Shown here piece after piece: positions 17,739-27,024 of a stretch of 64,000 nucleotides of DNA. This DNA comes from Ahrensia marina. Its GTDB lineage: Bacteria > Pseudomonadota > Alphaproteobacteria > Rhizobiales > Rhizobiaceae. Position 1 is the first letter of the stretch, and the number at the start of each line of letters is the position of its first letter. Below the pieces are notes generated by a model. It saw nothing but the letters and a program-made list of their open reading frames with translations. It was not told the origin of the DNA and did no database searches. The DNA is taken from assembly GCF_001293565.1 (NCBI RefSeq), contig NZ_JXMU01000010.1:124001-188000 (forward strand), given 5' to 3'. The translations under genes and the position numbers were made by a program.

Positions 17739-18922
17739 ACGGTACATGGCGCAACGCGGAGCAAGAACAGTTCATACAAACGCTGAAACAGTCGCTTGAT
17801 GAAGGCAGTTTCAAGCGTGTCACCTTTTCTGCAAAAGCCAAGAATGCTGATAAATTCAAGGCCAGCTTTGATCTGGTGCTGGGCGGTTCGAAGAAAATCA
17901 TCAAACATGAGGCCAGTCATTTGGCGGCAGGCGAAACACTCGCCTATGAGCCGATAGCGCTTATCGCCATGCTTCAAGACCAACCTTATGCGGGTTTTCG
18001 GGCGGCCACGCTTTTTACGCAAGACAAGGATTTTCACTATACGGAAAACCGGAAAGGCGAGCCGAAATTCTATGCGGCGAAAGCCACCATGCGCGATGTG
18101 GTACAAACCCACAACAAGCCGAAAAACTATGTTCTATCGGAAAAGCGTCCTTATTTGCGCGGGCTTGGCGTTGCCGATCATCGCGGCCATATCATCAAGA
18201 AATATCATCCGAAATTTCGCCAGATTGCCAATTTTGTCGAGATTATCGACCGCGATATTGGCACCTTTGTTGAAACAGCCGACCATCCCATTTCCATTCT
18301 CGATTTAGGTTGCGGCAAAGGTTATCTGACCTTTGCAACCTATGATTATGTGGCCGAACGCGCGCGCATGCAGCCTATTGGTCAAGGCATCGACATCAAG
18401 GAAAACGTCATTGATCTGTGCAACGAGATCGCCGGTAATGTCGGCTTTGACGGTCTGAAGTTCATCAATGCGCGGATTGATAAGAACCAGCCGCAAAATG
18501 TCGACATTCTGATCGCGTTGCATGCTTGCGATACGGCGACCGATGATGCGCTTGCGCTGGGTGTGCGCGCCGATATGCAGTATTTCTTCTGTGCGCCGTG
18601 CTGTCAGGCCGAAATATCACGCCAGATCGGCAATGCCGGAACAACATTCGATATGGTCAATCAATATCCGCTGATGCGCCGCAGACAGGCCGACCTGATT
18701 ACCGATACCGCCCGCGCCCTGATGCTGACCGCCCTTGGCTATGAGGTGAAGTTCCTCGAATTCACCCCGCTTGAACACACCGCCAAGAACGTCATGCTGG
18801 CAGGCAAGAAATCAGACAAAGTCGACCGCAACAAAGCATGGGCCGACTATCTGGAACTTAAAAAGTCCAGCGGTTTTGAAAAACATGCGCTTGAGGAAAA
18901 TTTGCGGGATTTGTTGGGGTGA
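17735..18922 (+). CDS. Class I SAM-dependent methyltransferase (Methyltransf_32 type)
   Basis: This 395-residue protein has an N-terminal domain of about 180 residues rich in Lys and Arg (KKIIKHEASHLAAGE, NKPKNYVL), then a SAM-binding domain. The glycine motif is ILDLGCGKGYLTFA, followed by GIDIKENVIDLC and the unusual HACDTATDDAL...FFCAPCCQAE stretch. The last fits the Methyltransf_32 family (METTL25/Trm13-like), in which RNA is a likely substrate; that is inference. The start overlaps the stop of the M20 peptidase gene by 4 bp. Confidence 0.8.
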   Translation: MNGTWRNAEQEQFIQTLKQSLDEGSFKRVTFSAKAKNADKFKASFDLVLGGSKKIIKHEASHLAAGETLAYEPIALIAMLQDQPYAGFRAATLFTQDKDFHYTENRKGEPKFYAAKATMRDVVQTHNKPKNYVLSEKRPYLRGLGVADHRGHIIKKYHPKFRQIANFVEIIDRDIGTFVETADHPISILDLGCGKGYLTFATYDYVAERARMQPIGQGIDIKENVIDLCNEIAGNVGFDGLKFINARIDKNQPQNVDILIALHACDTATDDALALGVRADMQYFFCAPCCQAEISRQIGNAGTTFDMVNQYPLMRRRQADLITDTARALMLTALGYEVKFLEFTPLEHTAKNVMLAGKKSDKVDRNKAWADYLELKKSSGFEKHALEENLRDLLG

Positions 18923-19006
18923 TGGCAGTTTTCTATAAATGAGTTTACGGATGTATTAGCAAATCATCTGAATTGTGATTCTAGTCAACTTTTGGTCGAA
19001 AGCAGG

Positions 19007-20350
19007 CTAACTTCGCCGTGTTAAGCGTTCTAGCTCTTGCTCCACGATCTGTCTTGGTAGTTCATAAAAATCGAATAATTCATAAAGCGGCGCAACAATT
19101 GCTTGGATGATCTCAGGTAAATTATCGTCAATCTGTCCGATAGTAATCGAACGTGAACTTTCGATTTCTGCTGTTCGGCATATCCGATCAAAACTCATTC
19201 GCATACGATTACCGCTTAATGCCTGAAGGGCTCGTCCTTCCAGTCCAGACCACTTTACTTTCACAGCAATTCTTTCGACACCGTCATATGTTGCAGCAAG
19301 ACGACGAGCAAAGAGAAGCGCCTCAGCCACACGCCAGATTGGTAAAGTGATGTCGATAGCGGTTCCAGCCTCCACACGATCAGGAACCCCATCTTCATCA
19401 TATCCAGTTGTTGTGTAAAGTAATCCTTCGGGCCTAATTCGCCAGAAGTCTGAATGCGCAGCATCCTCGCCAAGATACCGATCGGCACCAGCTCTCCCGA
19501 TCCAAGCTTCAACCCCGCCATCAGCTGCATATGGTGCCATTTCCTGTCTCGTCATCACTAGGAAAGTAGGCCATCCTGTTAGCTTGATGCGATGTGCGGC
19601 ATCAATACGTTCCCGCAAGCTTGTGAGATTGGGTATGGTCGCGGGTGAATCGAAAGCAAAACCAATTTCATAGCGCCCCAAAGGCATTCTTGTAACAGCA
19701 TCCACCGGTACCTTTGCTGCATCTAAAAGGTCCTCGTGACGCTTTCGCGACCTAGTAACAAACGTTATAAGCTTCTCTTGCAAATTTGGTTCAGTATCGC
19801 TCTCTTCAACCCTGCCCTCAACGATTGCACGAATGGCGTCAAGCATTGTTGAACGGCTCCGCTGAACGCAACGATCAAGCAAGCTACGCCATTCATCAAC
19901 TGTTCGCGGCTCCTCACTGCGGGGCCCCGGCTGACGAACGTACACTCGGGCCTGTCGCAACACACCTTCACAGTCTCTCACTGCCATCACTGGTGTCGTA
20001 GTGGTTGATGGTACGACCACCACCGGATGATCTACACCTGTACGAGCATTCGTGATAACCTCCAAACGAACGTGCAGTGCTGGTGTTGCAAAGCGCTGTA
20101 TGGCCCCATTGACTAGATCTTGAGTTATATCACGTATATTTTCAGGTTTTGGTATTGATTGTAGTGTATCGACTTCTTCCTCGTATCCGATCACCACATA
20201 TCCACCATCAGCATTCGCCATGGCAATTACGGCTTTAGCTAGTGTTGCTTTCCCATGATTAGAGTTTAGGTCAAGCCAAGCTTTATACTCAAAAGATAAA
20301 TCTTCTTGTGGATCTAGCAAGGCTTCTTCAAGTTCGTCACGTCTTGACAA
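19007..20350 (-). CDS. AlbA_2/Schlafen-domain ATP-binding protein, possible accessory insertion
   Basis: The 447-residue protein has an N-terminal AlbA_2 (Schlafen-like, putative DNA/RNA-binding) domain at about residues 15-115. Its signature E-x-K at the start (SFEYKAWLDL) is followed by AKAVIAMANADGGYVVIGYEEE, the A-N-x-x-GG-x-x-x-I-G motif of the family. The remaining ~330 residues are not recognised. Such proteins often appear singly in variable chromosomal sites and in defence-related islands. The gene sits alone on the minus strand between unrelated, well-conserved genes, with different codon habits from its neighbours by eye. No integrase or flanking repeat was found. Confidence 0.75.
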   Translation of the reverse strand: MSRRDELEEALLDPQEDLSFEYKAWLDLNSNHGKATLAKAVIAMANADGGYVVIGYEEEVDTLQSIPKPENIRDITQDLVNGAIQRFATPALHVRLEVITNARTGVDHPVVVVPSTTTTPVMAVRDCEGVLRQARVYVRQPGPRSEEPRTVDEWRSLLDRCVQRSRSTMLDAIRAIVEGRVEESDTEPNLQEKLITFVTRSRKRHEDLLDAAKVPVDAVTRMPLGRYEIGFAFDSPATIPNLTSLRERIDAAHRIKLTGWPTFLVMTRQEMAPYAADGGVEAWIGRAGADRYLGEDAAHSDFWRIRPEGLLYTTTGYDEDGVPDRVEAGTAIDITLPIWRVAEALLFARRLAATYDGVERIAVKVKWSGLEGRALQALSGNRMRMSFDRICRTAEIESSRSITIGQIDDNLPEIIQAIVAPLYELFDFYELPRQIVEQELERLTRRS

Positions 20351-20412
20351 TTTACAAACCCTTTATGCTAGCCAACGAAGTGATGTAGATTGACTTATAC
20401 TATCTCCCCACC

Positions 20413-22212
20413 TCACAAAAACAAATCCACTTTCTCGAACGTACGCACGTCGATCAGCCCCTCATCGGAAATACGCAGTTCGGGAATAACCACCAGCGCC
20501 AAAAGTGAATGCTGCATATAGGCATTGTTGAGCGTGCAGCCCATTTCGCGCATAGCGGCGGTGAGGATTTCGGCTTTCGCGGCAACGATCTCGGCGCGCT
20601 CGTCGCTCATCAATCCGGCAATCGGCATTTCCACCATCGCCAATTCTTCGCCCTGACTGACCATGCACACACCGCCGCCCACAGCCGCCAAACGGTTGGC
20701 GGCCATCGCCATATCGCCGTGATTGGTGCCGACCACAATCATGTGATGGCTGTCATGGGCCACGGTGGAAGCAATCGCGCAGTCTTTCGTATAGCCAAAG
20801 CCTGAAACGAACGCATTGGTCACCCCGCCCGTTGCGCGGTGACGCTCCACCAGCGCAATCTGGCAGACGTCGTTTTTACGGTCCATTTCCACCATGCCGT
20901 CTTTGACATTGAGCGTGGCTTCCAGCGCTTTCGTCGGCGCTTGGTTTTCAACAACGCCGATCACCCGTGCATTGACTTCATTGGCACCGCTTGGCGCGTC
21001 AATCTGGAAGCGCTGTGCGGTCAGCTTGCTTTTCAGATTAACCGTGTTCTTGGCGCTGTCAGGATAGGCATAAGCCGGAATATCAGCGATCAATTTGCCG
21101 TTCTCGGCAAGTTTGACACCGCGGCCGTAAACCGCATCAATGGTGAGTGCCGCCAAGTCTGAAACCAGCAGAAAATCCGCACGGCGGCCGGGGGTGATTG
21201 AGCCAAGCTCCCGCTCAAGGCCAAAGTGTTGCGCCGTGTTCAGCGTTGCCATCTGAATCGCCGTGACCGGCTTTAGACCCTGCTCAATGGCGTGGCGCAC
21301 AACACGGTCCATATGCCCGTCATTGACCAGCGTGCCGGAATGGCAATCATCGGTGCATAAAATGAAACTGCGCGGATCAAGCCCCTGCTCCGTCACGGCT
21401 TTAATCTGCTCGGCAACATCATACCAGGCAGAGCCAAGGCGCAGCATCGCCTTCATGCCTTGGCGCACACGGGCAATCGCGTCTTCGGCGCGTGTGCCTT
21501 CATGGTCATCTTCGGGACCGCCCGCCACATAGCCGTGGAACGGCAAACCCAGATCAGGCGACGCATAATGCCCTCCCACAGTTTTACCGGCCCGCACGGT
21601 CGCGTCAATTGCCCCCCGCATAATTGGATCATTGGCCGCAACGCCGGGAAAATTCATCACTTCGCCAAGGCCGATAATATTCGGCCAGTTCATCGCTTCG
21701 GCAATTTCTTCCGGCCCAAGCGCCGCTCCCGCATTCTCCAAGCCCGGCGCGGACGGCACACAGGACGGCATCTGGACATACACATTGACCGGCATGGCTT
21801 CGGCTTCGTCGTGCATCAGGCGAACGCCTTTAAGCCCCAACACATTGGCGATTTCATGCGGATCAATAAACATGGATGTCGTACCGTACGGCACCACAGC
21901 GCGGGTAAATTCTGTCACCGTCACCATGCCGCTTTCCACATGCATATGCGCGTCGCATAGCCCGGGCACCAGATAGCGACCTTGGGCGTCAACCACTTTG
22001 GTATCCGGCCCGATGCAATGGTCGGCATCCGGCCCGCAATAGGCAAAGCGCCCTTCGGCAATGGCGATATCGCTGGCCGGAATAATTTCACCGGAATGAA
22101 CATTGACCCATTTACCATTGCGCACCACGAGATCAGCAGGCTTTCGCCCCATAGCGACATCAACAAGGTGTGCGGAAACATCGGTCCAAGGCTTCATTTT
22201 CGATTCAGGCAT
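20413..22212 (-). CDS. ade: Adenine deaminase
   Basis: It hydrolyses adenine to hypoxanthine and ammonia (purine salvage or degradation). The 599-residue amidohydrolase-superfamily protein matches the family length. It has the metal-binding DAHMHVESGMVT motif, the FIDPHEIANVLG block, LCTDDCHSGTLVNDGHMD with the catalytic metal Asp, and the C-terminal GTNHGDMAMAANRLAAVGGG domain. ATG 22212 is chosen because GGAG lies 8 bases upstream and family proteins begin near here; a longer frame to 22350 is not supported. It is divergent from a molybdenum hydroxylase operon. Confidence 0.93.
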   Translation of the reverse strand: MPESKMKPWTDVSAHLVDVAMGRKPADLVVRNGKWVNVHSGEIIPASDIAIAEGRFAYCGPDADHCIGPDTKVVDAQGRYLVPGLCDAHMHVESGMVTVTEFTRAVVPYGTTSMFIDPHEIANVLGLKGVRLMHDEAEAMPVNVYVQMPSCVPSAPGLENAGAALGPEEIAEAMNWPNIIGLGEVMNFPGVAANDPIMRGAIDATVRAGKTVGGHYASPDLGLPFHGYVAGGPEDDHEGTRAEDAIARVRQGMKAMLRLGSAWYDVAEQIKAVTEQGLDPRSFILCTDDCHSGTLVNDGHMDRVVRHAIEQGLKPVTAIQMATLNTAQHFGLERELGSITPGRRADFLLVSDLAALTIDAVYGRGVKLAENGKLIADIPAYAYPDSAKNTVNLKSKLTAQRFQIDAPSGANEVNARVIGVVENQAPTKALEATLNVKDGMVEMDRKNDVCQIALVERHRATGGVTNAFVSGFGYTKDCAIASTVAHDSHHMIVVGTNHGDMAMAANRLAAVGGGVCMVSQGEELAMVEMPIAGLMSDERAEIVAAKAEILTAAMREMGCTLNNAYMQHSLLALVVIPELRISDEGLIDVRTFEKVDLFL

Positions 22213-22334
22213 AATCAGCTCCATTAAGTCCGCGCAATGTGCCAAGCATAAATCATGAAAGCCAGCCATTTTGCCCGTTTGATCAAAACTATTTTTCACC
22301 CAAGCCTGCCGCAAACTTAATTGAACGCAGTTTC

Positions 22335-22364
22335 TTGAAACCTTGTCCATTTGGTCAATATACT
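22335..22364 (+). promoter_or_regulatory. Candidate sigma-70 promoter of the molybdenum hydroxylase operon
   Basis: TTGAAA (22335-22340), an 18-bp spacer and TATACT (22359-22364) lie 37 bp upstream of the iron-sulfur subunit start, in the 188-bp region divergent from adenine deaminase. This is a pattern match only. Confidence 0.4.
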
Positions 22365-22400
22365 AACAACACAAAACATCCTCACACGGACGGGACCTTC

Positions 22401-22865
22401 ATGCGGCTGATCATTAACGGAAAACCCGAAACGCTGGACGTTGAAGACGACATGCCGCTTTTGTGGGTGCTGCGTGACGAACTTGGCATAAAAGGCGTAA
22501 AATACGGTTGTGGCATCGCGCAATGCGGTGCCTGCACGGTCCACATCGACGGGGTCGCTGTGCGGTCATGCGCGATACGGGCAAGCGATGTTGAAGGTGA
22601 AATCACAACCATTGAGGGCCTTGGCACACCCGATGCGCTTCATGTGGTCCAACAGGCATGGATCGACCATCAGGTGGCACAATGCGGCTATTGCCAGTCC
22701 GGCCAGATCATGTCAGCTGCGGCTTTGCTTGACCAAAATGCCAACCCCAGCGATGAGGACATCGACAATTACATGTCGGCCAATCTGTGCCGCTGCGGCA
22801 CATATCCGCGCATTCGTGAAGCGATCAAAGATGCGGCTTCAAAACTTGGCGCAGGTGCCGCATGA
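22401..22865 (+). CDS. (2Fe-2S)-binding subunit of a molybdenum hydroxylase (IorA-like)
   Basis: The 154-residue protein has two iron-sulfur domains. The N-terminal plant-ferredoxin-like cluster has Cys in [18 protein letters not shown], plus a Cys in VRSCAIR. The second, helical cluster has Cys in [12 protein letters not shown] and [11 protein letters not shown]. This is the small electron-transfer subunit of xanthine-dehydrogenase-family enzymes and passes electrons from the Mo site to an acceptor, here probably the cytochrome encoded downstream. ATG 22401 is chosen because the ferredoxin fold begins there ([10 protein letters not shown]). Its stop overlaps the next start as ATGA. Confidence 0.92.
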   Translation: MRLIINGKPETLDVEDDMPLLWVLRDELGIKGVKYGCGIAQCGACTVHIDGVAVRSCAIRASDVEGEITTIEGLGTPDALHVVQQAWIDHQVAQCGYCQSGQIMSAAALLDQNANPSDEDIDNYMSANLCRCGTYPRIREAIKDAASKLGAGAA

Positions 22866-25105
22866 GCAAGCTTAAAACCTTCACGCGCCGCACTTTCCTC
22901 ATTGGTTCAACCGCAGTCGCCGGCGGTGTTGCCTTTGGCGCTTATATGTATAAACGCGATCCGCAAAATCCGCTTGCCGCAAGCATGAAAGAGGATGAAG
23001 CCGCCCTCACCCCTTACGTAAAAATTGACGGTGAAGGAATTACACTGATCACACCGCGCACGGATTTAGGACAAGGCGCGTACTCCATGCAAGCCATGCT
23101 GATTGCCGAGGAACTGGATGTCGAACTTGATCAGATCAAGGTAGACCCGGGCCTTCCCGATCCTGCCTATTACAATACCGCATTGTCTGACGAAGGAGCG
23201 CCTTTCAGGCCAACCGATGACAGCTTTGCAGCGGAATCGGCGCGCTCATTCGTCGATGCGATCATGAAGTTTCTCGGGCTTCAGATTACCGGCGGTTCAA
23301 CATCTGTCCCCGATGCTTACGAAAAATTGCGCCACGCCGGCGCTGTTGCGCGCGAAACGCTGAAAATGGCAGCCTCCCAAAAATCCGGCATTCCGGTAGA
23401 TCAATTGAACACCGCCAACGGGCAGGTTCAACTGCCGGATGGAAGCGCCCTTTCCTATATTCAGCTTGCGCCGTTTGCCGCAACTATTGAACCGGTAAAG
23501 GACGTTACGTTGCGCGCTCCGAGTGAATGGCGGTTGCTCGGTAAACAGGTCTTACGTCATGACATTGTCGCCAAGTCGACCGGCACGCTGAATTACGGCA
23601 TAGATCTTGAAATCGAAGGCATGGTTCATGCTGCGATCAAGACCAATCCGCGCCAAGGCGGCATCATGAACAGCTATGATGACAGCGAAGCTGAAAAAAT
23701 GCGCGGTGTTCAAAAAGTCGTCCCCTTGGAAAACGGGGTAGCGATCATTGCCGATAATACATGGCGTGCTTTCAAAGCGGCAGAAGCTGTTACTTTTGAT
23801 TGGGGTCCGGCGCCCTATCCTGCTGAAATGGATGACCACTGGCAGACATTGTCGGACTCGTTCACGCCCGATCTGCAAGATGCCCGTACTCGCGATGACG
23901 GTGAAATCGATAATGTTTTTGCAGAAGGCCCGCCTGATTTTGAAGCCGAATATCGTGCGCCTTATGTGGCCCACCAACCTCTGGAACCGGTCTCTGCCAT
24001 TGCCAAAATTACCGATGACCGCGCTGACATCTGGACCGGCACGCAAATTCCCGGCTTTGTGCGCACCAATGTTGCCAAGGCCACCGGCTTAACCGAGGAA
24101 CAGGTCTTTGTTCATGTCACCTATGTCGGCGGCAGTTTTGGCCATCGACTTGAGGACGAGTTTGTCAAACAGGCCGTGGAAATTGCGAAATCGGTCAAAG
24201 GAACGCCGGTTAAGCTGACCTATAGCCGTGAAGAAGATTTTGCGCATGATTATCCGCGCCAGATCGCAATGGCCCGCGCTAAAGGAAAAGTCAAAGACGG
24301 CAAAGTCGACAGTTTTGATCTCTCGATTGCAATGCCTTCAGTCATTGAATCGCAAATGGGCAGGCAAGGTTTTCCGGTTCCAGGTCCTGACCCTGCCATT
24401 CTGGCCGGTGCTTGGGAGCAGCCCTATGCAATCCCGAATTACCGGACTACCGGCTATCGTGCACCGGCGCTCGCCCCCATCTCATCATGGCGGTCCGTGG
24501 GCGCATCCTCAAACGGGTTTTTCCATGATTGCGCGCTGGATGAATTGATCCATGCAGCCGGCGCTGACCCTTTGGAAGAACGCATCCGGCTTATGTGGCA
24601 TGAACCATCGCGCAAAGTGCTGGAAGCTGTGGGCGAAATGTCAAACTGGGGTAGCGACCTTGGACAAAACCGCGGCCGTGGTGTTGCTTTTTGCCTGTCA
24701 TTCGGCACGGCGGTTGCCGAAGTCATTGAGGTCACCAACACCCAAGACGGCATTAAAATCGATAATGTTTATGTCGCCGCAGAAGTCGGTAAGGTCATTG
24801 ACCCGATCAACTTTGATAATCTGGTCAAAGGCGGCGTTGTCTGGGGGTTGGGCCATGCCATGAACTGCCAGATCACCTATTCCGATGGCATGGCGCAGCA
24901 ATCCAACTTTCATGAGCATGAAGGTATGCGGCTGTATCAATGCCCCAACATTGAGGTACGCGCATTGGAAAACGGTGCCAAAGTGCGCGGTATCGGTGAG
25001 CCGCCCGTACCACCCGCCGCGCCAGCGCTCGCCAATGCAATTTTTGCCGCGACCGGCAAACGCCTTCGCGAAATGCCGTTCAACAAACATATTGATTTTG
25101 TGTGA
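22862..25105 (+). CDS. Molybdopterin-binding subunit of a xanthine-dehydrogenase-family enzyme (IorB-like), Tat-exported
   Basis: This 747-residue large subunit carries the molybdenum-pterin cofactor. A twin-arginine leader is visible at the N-terminus ([19 protein letters not shown]), so the enzyme should work in the periplasm. Family blocks include [69 protein letters not shown], and the C-terminal [23 protein letters not shown] with the catalytic Glu in GEPPVPP. IorB-type enzymes hydroxylate N-heteroaromatic rings or oxidise aldehydes; the substrate here is unknown. FAD is not needed, because electrons leave through cytochrome c. Confidence 0.9.
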   Translation: MSKLKTFTRRTFLIGSTAVAGGVAFGAYMYKRDPQNPLAASMKEDEAALTPYVKIDGEGITLITPRTDLGQGAYSMQAMLIAEELDVELDQIKVDPGLPDPAYYNTALSDEGAPFRPTDDSFAAESARSFVDAIMKFLGLQITGGSTSVPDAYEKLRHAGAVARETLKMAASQKSGIPVDQLNTANGQVQLPDGSALSYIQLAPFAATIEPVKDVTLRAPSEWRLLGKQVLRHDIVAKSTGTLNYGIDLEIEGMVHAAIKTNPRQGGIMNSYDDSEAEKMRGVQKVVPLENGVAIIADNTWRAFKAAEAVTFDWGPAPYPAEMDDHWQTLSDSFTPDLQDARTRDDGEIDNVFAEGPPDFEAEYRAPYVAHQPLEPVSAIAKITDDRADIWTGTQIPGFVRTNVAKATGLTEEQVFVHVTYVGGSFGHRLEDEFVKQAVEIAKSVKGTPVKLTYSREEDFAHDYPRQIAMARAKGKVKDGKVDSFDLSIAMPSVIESQMGRQGFPVPGPDPAILAGAWEQPYAIPNYRTTGYRAPALAPISSWRSVGASSNGFFHDCALDELIHAAGADPLEERIRLMWHEPSRKVLEAVGEMSNWGSDLGQNRGRGVAFCLSFGTAVAEVIEVTNTQDGIKIDNVYVAAEVGKVIDPINFDNLVKGGVVWGLGHAMNCQITYSDGMAQQSNFHEHEGMRLYQCPNIEVRALENGAKVRGIGEPPVPPAAPALANAIFAATGKRLREMPFNKHIDFV

Positions 25106-25114
25106 GGAATTAAA

Positions 25115-25744
25115 ATGAAAAACATCCTCATAGCACTTTCATTATTCATGTTGCCAAGCGCCTCTTTTGCGGAAGAAGCGGAACAGAAAATAGAAGTTGA
25201 ACTTCTGGAAGAAGGCTCGGTTTCCGAAGAAAAGGGCTTGGAGCATTGGGCGAAAATTTACGAAGTATTCTCCCATCCGCGCTGCGCCAATTGCCATGTT
25301 GATGAAGGCGGCATACCGATCTGGTCCGGCCCTTCATATGGCCCAGAACCGCAACCCCACGGCATGAATGTCAAAGCCGGAGAAAGCCGCGTTGGTGCGG
25401 AAACCATTTTGTGTTCGACCTGTCACACCAAGCATAACGGCTCGATTGAACATGCGCCGCCAGGCGCCCATGTCTGGCATTTACCGCCGCCTGAAATGGT
25501 ATGGTATGAAAAATCCTCTGCCGAGATTTGTGCGCAGATTCAGGATCCGGAGCGCAATGGCGAGCGCACAATGAAAAACATTGCCGAACACATTGCCAAT
25601 GACGAACTTGTTCATTGGGGCTGGGATCCGGGTCCGGGACGCGAGCCTGCACCCTATTCGGCCAAAATCAACGTCATGGATATTCTGGCATGGACCGCCG
25701 CTGGCAATCCTTGCCCGCAAGCTGAAGGTGAAACCGATGGATAA
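25115..25744 (+). CDS. Periplasmic diheme cytochrome c, electron acceptor of the molybdenum hydroxylase
   Basis: The 209-residue precursor has a Sec signal peptide (MKNILIALSLFMLPSASFAE) and two heme c sites, CANCH (57-61) and CSTCH (100-104). The region around them (PRCANCHVDEGGIPIWSG and SIEHAPPGAHVWHLPPPEMVWY) resembles small proteins annotated as isoquinoline 1-oxidoreductase subunits. It lies 9 bp after the large subunit and is probably its direct electron acceptor. The link to the respiratory chain is inference. Confidence 0.85.
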   Translation: MKNILIALSLFMLPSASFAEEAEQKIEVELLEEGSVSEEKGLEHWAKIYEVFSHPRCANCHVDEGGIPIWSGPSYGPEPQPHGMNVKAGESRVGAETILCSTCHTKHNGSIEHAPPGAHVWHLPPPEMVWYEKSSAEICAQIQDPERNGERTMKNIAEHIANDELVHWGWDPGPGREPAPYSAKINVMDILAWTAAGNPCPQAEGETDG

Positions 25745-26096
25745 CGCCCCGCGCCGCTATCAGCTGGCTTCACTGTTTCTGTCAATATCCGGCATTGCCC
25801 ACATTGTCATATCGGGATTGTCCGGCCTGCAAATCACGGACGCTGTTTTTCTGGGTATCGGCGTTGCCTATCTGCTGCTTGCCTATTTGATGCAGGCGGG
25901 CCGGCGCTGGATCGCCTATTTCGTGTTTATCTTTATGCTGATCGGTGCTGTTGGTGCCTATATGATGATGCCAACAGAAAGCGGGATCATCCAGATGGCC
26001 TATCAGGTGATAATTGCCGCCGATATTGCCTGCGCCTTTATGCTGTTTATTCTCTTGTGGCGCCGTAAAAATCCGGTCGTTCTCAACAATGGATAA
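25737..26096 (+). CDS. Small four-helix membrane protein of the molybdenum hydroxylase operon
   Basis: The 119-residue protein has four hydrophobic helices (about residues 9-27, 33-51, 57-75 and 85-106) with short polar loops and a basic end (WRRKNPVV). It overlaps the cytochrome gene by 8 bp in another frame, so it belongs to the same operon. No family is recognised. It could anchor the periplasmic complex, but there are no heme-ligand His pairs to support an electron-transfer role. Confidence 0.7.
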   Translation: MDNAPRRYQLASLFLSISGIAHIVISGLSGLQITDAVFLGIGVAYLLLAYLMQAGRRWIAYFVFIFMLIGAVGAYMMMPTESGIIQMAYQVIIAADIACAFMLFILLWRRKNPVVLNNG

Positions 26097-26189
26097 ATAT
26101 GCCCATAAAAATTAGCGTGATTATCAATTAAGGGCTTTTGTTTGATAGCCAGTTTGGCTAGGAGTGCTTCGGGCTGATTTTCAGCACGT

Positions 26190-26276
26190 GCCCCCTTGGC
26201 GGAACTGGTAGACGCAAGGGACTTAAAATCCCTCGATCATTAGATCGTGCCGGTTCGATTCCGGCAGGGGGCACCA
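26190..26276 (+). tRNA. tRNA-Leu (anticodon TAA)
   Basis: The 87-nt sequence folds as a class II tRNA. The 7-bp acceptor pairs GCCCCCT with AGGGGGC, followed by discriminator A and an encoded CCA. The anticodon stem GGGA/TCCC encloses CTTAAAA with anticodon TAA. The long variable arm is TCGATCATTAGATCG and the T arm has GGTTCGATTCC. It reads UUA (and possibly UUG) leucine codons. The flanking 93 bp before and 175 bp after it hold no other recognisable feature. Confidence 0.97.
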
Positions 26277-26451
26277 GACGCAAATTCGCGCAGCGAAATG
26301 CGGAGACAAACTTTTCAAAACAAAAAGTAAAAGCGGCAGCCAATTGTACTGCAAAGGGCGAGAACGGCCGCTCTCAGATTACCCGCTCAAACTGCACCCA
26401 AAAAAGCGCTTTCGCTTTCTTATCGCCGTAGACAAAAGCGAAACAAAAATC

Positions 26452-26931
26452 CTACCCTTGATATTCAGGATATACATTTGTGCGCTTGACCACGCCATAA
26501 ACGAAACTTGTGTCTATCGATCCGATTCCGCCAATCGGGTGCAGCCTGTCTCTTACAAAGCGCTCATAGTCTTCCAGATCGCTGACCACCACCCGCAGCA
26601 GATAGTCTGACAAACCGGTCATGACAAAACACTCCAAAACTTCGGGTATGGCTTTCATGCGCTCTTCAAACCGCAGCACCACATCTTCGGTGTGTTTATC
26701 CAAGCTGATACGCACCATGACTGTTACCGGCAGGCCATATGCTTTTGCGTTGACCTCGACACTATAGCCGGTAATGGCACCATTATTTTCAAGATTTCGA
26801 AGTCGCCGCAAACAGGGCGAAGGTGACAGATTTACTTCCGCCGCCAGCTCCAGATTCGTCATGCGTCCGCTGCGCTGCAAAGCTCTGATAATTTTGCGGT
26901 CAATGGCATCTATTTGCGGTATTTTTGACAT
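26452..26931 (-). CDS. mdeR: Lrp/AsnC family regulator of methionine catabolism (MdeR-like)
   Basis: The 159-residue protein has a helix-turn-helix (IDRKIIRALQRSGRMTNLEL, LSPSPCLRRLRNLENNG) and a RAM domain with GLSDYLLRVVVSDLEDYERF. It is divergent from methionine gamma-lyase. In Pseudomonas putida the Lrp-type MdeR activates the mdeAB operon in response to methionine, and the same gene order is seen here, so the assignment rests on synteny plus family. No terminator separates it from the tRNA upstream on the other strand. Confidence 0.82.
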   Translation of the reverse strand: MSKIPQIDAIDRKIIRALQRSGRMTNLELAAEVNLSPSPCLRRLRNLENNGAITGYSVEVNAKAYGLPVTVMVRISLDKHTEDVVLRFEERMKAIPEVLECFVMTGLSDYLLRVVVSDLEDYERFVRDRLHPIGGIGSIDTSFVYGVVKRTNVYPEYQG

Positions 26932-26945
26932 AATATTCCAAAATT

Positions 26946-26958
26946 CCTGAGATTCAGG
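26946..26958. promoter_or_regulatory. Candidate Lrp-type operator between mdeR and the methionine gamma-lyase gene
   Basis: A dyad CCTGA-GAT-TCAGG (26946-26958), embedded in ATTCCTGAGATTCAGGTC, lies in the 93-bp divergent region. Its size and place fit an Lrp-family site. No binding evidence exists. Confidence 0.4.
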
Positions 26959-27024
26959 TCAATAATAACAACTAAAAACCTTTTTTGACAGCAGATAATG
27001 CCCTCAAAGACATAGAGGCTTATC

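Noticed and set aside
26190-26451. tRNA-Leu as an attachment site for an integrated element
   Set aside because: No integrase gene and no repeat of the tRNA 3' end was noticed downstream; the following genes are ordinary catabolic genes.
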